Notes under the pieces: generated by a model
What the model was told of the DNA's origin: nothing
The model's database searches: none
What the model saw: the letters and a program-made list of their open reading frames with translations, nothing else
Shown here: positions 6,301 through 8,334 of the stretch, in pieces
Layout of the letters: the number at the start of each line of letters is the position of its first letter
How positions within the stretch are numbered: position 1 is the stretch's first letter
NCBI GenBank assembly: GCA_018400675.1
Contig: JAGYMG010000022.1
Location: 1-8,334 of the forward strand
DNA: 8,334 bases
Origin: a bacterium
GTDB lineage: Bacteria; Patescibacteriota; Minisyncoccia; Minisyncoccales; CG1-02-41-26
Direction of reading: 5' to 3'
Position numbers and translations under genes: made by a program

Positions 6301-8334
6301 GTTGGGACCGTCCGGTTGAAGCGTTGGTCTTCATATCAAAACCCTCTCTTCTGGCTAAATCAAGCAAAACCATAGATTTCTCAGATTTAAGCAATACTTC
6401 CCTGGCCTGGTCATTTGTGATTCTTCCTCCCCTTCCTTTTTGCGAAACATATTGATTGCCTTCTAAAGCATAAACAGTAAAGTCACCGCGGGAATTAGGG
6501 ATATACACTTTATTTAATTTCTTCTCCAAGGCCAGAGATAAAACCTGTTTTCTTAAGGCAGCGCGGCTAACCGTAGTCAAATCGCTGACTACTACAATAT
6601 TTTTATTGCTTTTGATACCGGTAATACCGGGCAATTTTTCAACACTTTCTACCTGCTGAATATTTCCTACAATCTTCTTCCAGGGAAATCTATTTTGATC
6701 TGCGCCGATACTCTTGTCTATGTGAATTCCAAAAATTTTACTCCAATAATCCAGCTTCTCGGGAGTAGCCGTTAAAAATAAAACCTTTGAAAAATCCTTT
6801 GCAACTTCCAACTGGGTAACGCGAATAGAACGGGGAGAAGTTTGAACCTTGTTAAGTAATTCCCTTAAAACGGAGCTGTTGGCATTATTAACATGCCTTA
6901 ATCCGGCTACAGCCTCCATAGCTAAAGCCTCGGCTCTTGTCCCGTAATGCATATTCATCGCCGGATTGTTATGATGATAGGGATAGGCTTTGCCTCCTTT
7001 TTCCCTTCCAAATCCGTAATGGATACCCTTTTCTCTGGAAAGCGCCTGGGCAAATCCCGAAAGTACTATTTCAAATTTTGCCAAAACTTCTTTATCGGGA
7101 GAAGTAGCTTGAAACTGTTCATAAAATTCTTTTCTTCTGGCCTCTTTCCAGACTCCATCGCCCTCCTGGGAACGGCGTATTATCGCATTTTTTCCTTCTT
7201 GAGTAAGATAACCTTTTTTATCCCCTTCTCGATGAATATAACCTTTATTCTCTAAAAATTCAGCTACTTTAAGCGCTGTCTTGATATAATCCTTGCCTTC
7301 CCGGGTTGAACTGACCGGCCGGGTATTAACCCCCCAGACCAGAGGAGCAGAAGTAGGCAGAAAATGCGCCTCGTCAAAAGTAGCCATTGACTTTCTGCCG
7401 GTTATTTCTCGATAAGCTTCGTTCACCAATCCCCTAAGAGACTTATCCTTTTGAACTTGTAAAGCAAGCTTTAATCCGGAAAGGAAATCCGATTGGGCTA
7501 AAATGATATCAGCTTCTTTTATATCCTTTATTTGTCTTTCTAATTCTTTTGGCCCCCGGGTGCCTTCAACCCTTAAAACTTGTATCTTCTCGCCCAAGAA
7601 AGTAACTGTATCCAGTTTATTTGGCCCGGCTTTTTCTGCCAAGGGGCCCATAATTCCCGGCTGGGTAAATTGAACGTATTGCTTGCCCGTTCCCTGTAAA
7701 ACTTTTTCTTTTCCTTTGGCTAAGCGCACACCCAATAAATTAATTGCCGGGATAATAAATTCCGTCTTACCTAAGCCGCCGCCTTGCTGAATTCCTATCC
7801 TGCCGCTGATTAAAGAAGTTAATATAACTTCAAGCTGTTTATCTCCCATAGACGTTATTTTATCGCCAAAAATACTTTTATACTTCCCACCTTCTAACTC
7901 TTTTACAAATTGATTCATTAACCTTACTAATGTTTCCAATTTTTCCTTATGCCCACTACCTTCCTTCAGGCCAATTGATTTAACTCCTTTTTGGCGGCCG
8001 GTTAAACCTGTTATTTCTTTCCCTTTTATAATATCGAGTTTACCGTAAAGATCTTTGACTCCTTTGATACCCAATACGCTTAAATTCGATTTTTCAATCT
8101 TTTTTGCCGACAACCCGATAATAACTTCCGCGAATCTTTCCGCCAAAACCGCCGTAAGGTTTACATCCTTATTATCCCGCAAGGCCCTTAGCGGTTTCAG
8201 CAACTGGTTTTCTAAAGCCCTCTTTCGGCCGCTCAAAAATGTTTTGCCCGGAGCCTCTGAATTTATAAACTCCCTGACAATAATTTCCAAATCCCTTAAA
8301 GCAGCTGAACTCCCTGATAATTTTTGAAGAAATT
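1..8334 (-). CDS. Giant multidomain protein, internal fragment open at both ends: SecA-like ATPase, HExxH peptidase, nucleotidyltransferase
   Basis: One minus-strand frame (complete codons from 8332 down to 2) runs through the window without a stop, giving 2777 residues of an incomplete protein; real start, stop and ribosome binding site lie outside. Motifs at residues 189, 320, 521, 702, 2029, 2452 and 2545 all fall in the same frame, so there is no sign of a frameshift. Domains in order: SecA-like DEAD motor (about 150-725), long helical region (726-1934), HExxH peptidase-like domain (1935-2110), two hydrophobic patches (2194-2241), weak GNAT-like segment (2265-2375), nucleotidyltransferase (2425-2570), Pro/Ser-rich then basic tail (2660-2777). 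SecA itself is usually 800-900 residues, so the motor is embedded in a far larger chain. Cellular location is unknown because the N-terminus is missing. Overall function is not recognised. Giant genes of this style are known in Omnitrophota; that origin is inferred. Confidence 0.93.
623..1060 (-). other. Nucleotidyltransferase domain, poly(A)-polymerase/CCA-enzyme-like (residues about 2425-2570)
   Basis: The polymerase-beta-type nucleotidyltransferase signature is present: VGGGSLLS (2435-2442), then SDVDLIF with Asp2452 and Asp2454 as the metal-binding pair, and EADFL with Asp2485 as the likely third acidic residue on a later strand. DPIDNVLRAVKILARF (2545-2560) closely resembles the RDPxRxLRAxRFAxxF helix linking the head and neck of bacterial poly(A) polymerases and CCA-adding enzymes. 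All three acids are kept, so catalysis (nucleotide transfer to an RNA end, protein or small molecule) is plausible. The usual RNA-binding body domains are not evident afterwards. The acceptor is unknown; in a giant protein a role in modifying a target protein or RNA is speculative. Confidence 0.68.
1208..1540 (-). other. Possible GNAT-type N-acetyltransferase-like segment (residues about 2265-2375)
   Basis: The pattern helix (RQLVRGLTKGIAEIKEK), strand RGFKRLVVETN (2329-2339), helix PSLLKYAKKQ, then GFVE (2351-2354) resembles the second half of a GNAT fold, where an LxLxTN strand is followed by a helix ending in a GF motif. GNAT enzymes transfer an acyl group from CoA to amines. The R/Q-x-x-G-x-G/A loop that binds acetyl-CoA is not clearly seen in the expected place, so the domain may be degenerate, inactive or a chance resemblance. 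It lies directly upstream, in translation order, of the nucleotidyltransferase domain. Confidence 0.3.
1610..1753 (-). other. Two hydrophobic patches, possible membrane hairpin
   Basis: Residues 2194-2209 (YIITPIAAAVGLAAGT) and about 2226-2241 (YALAAGATGALLW) are the most hydrophobic stretches noticed in the window, separated by a short charged loop containing Glu, Asp and Arg. Together they could form a membrane hairpin between the peptidase-like and acetyltransferase-like parts. Both are short, Ala/Gly-rich and only moderately hydrophobic, so buried helices in a soluble protein are an equally fair reading. Confidence 0.35.
2003..2530 (-). other. HExxH zinc-metallopeptidase-like domain (residues about 1935-2110)
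   Basis: FNIVHELFHLASH contains HELFH at residues 2029-2033, the HExxH signature in which two His bind zinc and Glu activates water for peptide-bond hydrolysis. It sits in a hydrophobic helix context as expected for a metallopeptidase active-site helix. TESIARWLSLEA follows; Glu2061, 28 residues after the second His, is a good candidate third zinc ligand as in gluzincins, with Glu2070 as an alternative. Upstream are several aromatic-rich, strand-like stretches (for example ALWFPSQVDPYLNFRFNI). No propeptide or secretion signal is visible in the window. The substrate and family are not recognised. HExxH also occurs by chance, but the helix context and downstream Glu make a real zinc site likely. 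Confidence 0.6.
2531..4237 (-). other. Long helical and partly coiled-coil-like region without a recognised domain, second part
   Basis: Residues about 1366-1934 are again mostly helical by composition. Highly charged stretches that could form coiled coils lie at about 1580-1600 (KNREEREERKKQIAEAK) and 1690-1735 (KEGLEKEAQKGL onwards). A less helical, tryptophan-containing patch at about 1440-1490 (EEWIWLGSDKGIYIKKAG) may be a small beta domain. No catalytic motif or membrane segment is seen. The region separates the motor from the peptidase-like domain by over 1,000 residues in total and probably acts as a spacer or scaffold. Confidence 0.5.
4238..4411 (-). other. Second GYID-x10-NLA helical unit
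   Basis: Residues about 1308-1365 contain KAKEIFNKLVKSGYIDKKGG, then NLA ten residues after GYID, then an Asp-rich turn and the helix KAKIYDILKSK. GYID (1322-1325) and NLA (1336-1338) line up without gaps with GYID (1242-1245) and NLA (1256-1258) of the earlier copy, exactly 80 residues apart. I recall similar helix-GYID-turn units from other large bacterial multidomain proteins, including toxin-like ones, but have not verified it. A structural role such as a helical hairpin is likely; no catalytic function is suggested. Confidence 0.5.
4412..6157 (-). other. Long helical region without a recognised domain, first part, including one GYID-x10-NLA unit
   Basis: Residues about 726-1307 follow the motor directly. 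They are rich in Leu, Ala, Gln, Glu and Lys and read as successive amphipathic helices broken by Gly/Pro loops, which suggests a scaffold or spacer. I see no catalytic motif, no clear membrane segment and no cysteine pattern. A Gly/Ser-rich break with GGSHSGLSSREG lies at about residue 920. Near the end, residues 1242-1258 (window 4609-4559) form the first copy of a GYID-x10-NLA unit that recurs 80 residues later. The part after the motor could correspond to SecA's helical scaffold, but I cannot align it. Confidence 0.55.
6158..7885 (-). other. SecA-like DEAD-box ATPase motor domain (residues about 150-725)
   Basis: SecA couples ATP hydrolysis to pushing unfolded polypeptides through the SecYEG channel; this domain shares its layout. 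Walker A reads GGGLGKTE (residues 184-191), in the place of SecA's TGEGKT, and is followed by the same kind of hydrophobic helix. Walker B reads DEAHFLPTSAPL (320-331), recalling SecA's DEVDSILIDEARTPLI. Then come a crosslinking-domain-like insertion, TATP (521-524, SecA TGTA), a motif IV-like strand VVVSDLTTVSRAAL, TNASTGRSQQSDTQ (from about 669; SecA TNMAGRGTDI) and INRARS (700-705; SecA QLRGRSGR). Walker A Lys189 to TATP is 332 residues and to RARS about 515, somewhat longer than in SecA as I recall it. Key ATPase residues look present, so activity is plausible. Sequence divergence is high; a different superfamily 2 helicase is the alternative. Whether the substrate is protein or nucleic acid cannot be told. 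Confidence 0.75.
6818..7351 (-). other. Segment resembling the SecA preprotein-crosslinking domain, inserted after the DEAH motif
   Basis: Residues about 328-505 lie between the Walker B and TATP motifs, where SecA carries its preprotein-crosslinking domain, the clamp that holds the translocating polypeptide. Two patches align by eye with SecA. GYLTQEGKNAI (374-384) matches the SecA VNLTERGLVLI strand-turn-helix. HYGTRAEALAMEAVAG (462-477) matches the GRRWSDGLHQAVEAKEG stretch. SecA's DEHTGR between them is replaced here by HHNNPA (453-458). The position, order and spacing argue for SecA rather than a generic helicase. The alignment is from memory and not computed. Confidence 0.6.
7886..8334 (-). 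other. Unassigned lead-in segment before the SecA-like motor
   Basis: Residues about 1-149 of the visible chain. The segment is rich in Lys, Leu and Glu with short amphipathic stretches and no recognisable catalytic motif. It continues in frame into the motor. Its last 50 or so residues may belong to the N-terminal part of the motor, because SecA has roughly 100 residues ahead of its Walker A motif. No signal peptide or membrane segment is visible. It is clearly not the protein's N-terminus, as the frame is open at the window edge. Confidence 0.5.

Noticed and set aside
5781..6455. Three short plus-strand open frames (60-67 codons), two of them overlapping
   Set aside because: All are antisense to the long minus-strand frame, overlap each other in different frames and give low-complexity Ser/Leu/Phe-rich translations.
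6947..7255. Plus-strand open frame of 102 codons with hydrophobic stretches
   Set aside because: It is antisense to the SecA crosslinking-domain-like region. The Phe-rich, membrane-like look arises from the complement of Lys/Glu codons.
8055..8327. Plus-strand open frame of 90 codons at the right edge, and a similar 63-codon frame at 3112-3303
   Set aside because: Both are antisense shadows of the minus-strand coding frame, with no plausible ribosome binding context or motif.

Overview
The whole window is the interior of one very long protein-coding gene on the minus strand. Reading from 8332 down to 2, I find no in-frame stop in 2777 consecutive codons. The frame is open at both edges, so neither the true start nor the true stop is visible. 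The plus-strand open frames are short antisense shadows. I see no intergenic space, RNA gene, mobile element, CRISPR array or promoter. Residue numbers below count from the first complete codon at the right-hand edge (8332) and are not the protein's real numbering.

In translation order (right to left in the window): residues about 1-150 are an unassigned, lysine-rich, probably helical lead-in. Residues about 150-725 are a complete SecA-like DEAD-box ATPase motor: a GKT Walker A, a DEAH Walker B, a segment laid out like SecA's preprotein-crosslinking domain, a TATP motif and an R-x-R-S motif. Residues about 726-1934 are a long, mostly helical stretch with no recognised domain, holding two degenerate copies of a GYID-x10-NLA unit 80 residues apart. 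Residues about 1935-2110 carry an HELFH (HExxH) zinc-metallopeptidase signature. Two hydrophobic patches lie at about 2194-2241, followed by a faint GNAT-acetyltransferase-like segment (about 2265-2375). A nucleotidyltransferase domain (about 2425-2570) has a poly(A)-polymerase/CCA-enzyme-like SDVDLIF signature and a DPxxxxLRAVKxxxRF helix. The window ends in a Pro/Ser-rich and then Arg-rich low-complexity tail (about 2660-2777).

The G+C content looks intermediate, with many TTA/TTG/CTT leucine and AGA/AGG arginine codons. A gene of at least 8.3 kb with helical filler between enzyme domains fits the giant proteins known from uncultured bacteria, notably candidate phylum Omnitrophota (formerly OP3), and possibly other predatory or host-associated bacteria. 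That placement is inference; the window has no phylogenetic marker.

The main point of interest is the combination in one chain: an apparently ATP-competent SecA-type motor, a candidate zinc protease, a nucleotidyltransferase and possibly an acetyltransferase. This resembles a modular secreted or surface effector more than a housekeeping enzyme. Its function is unknown and the effector reading is a hypothesis.
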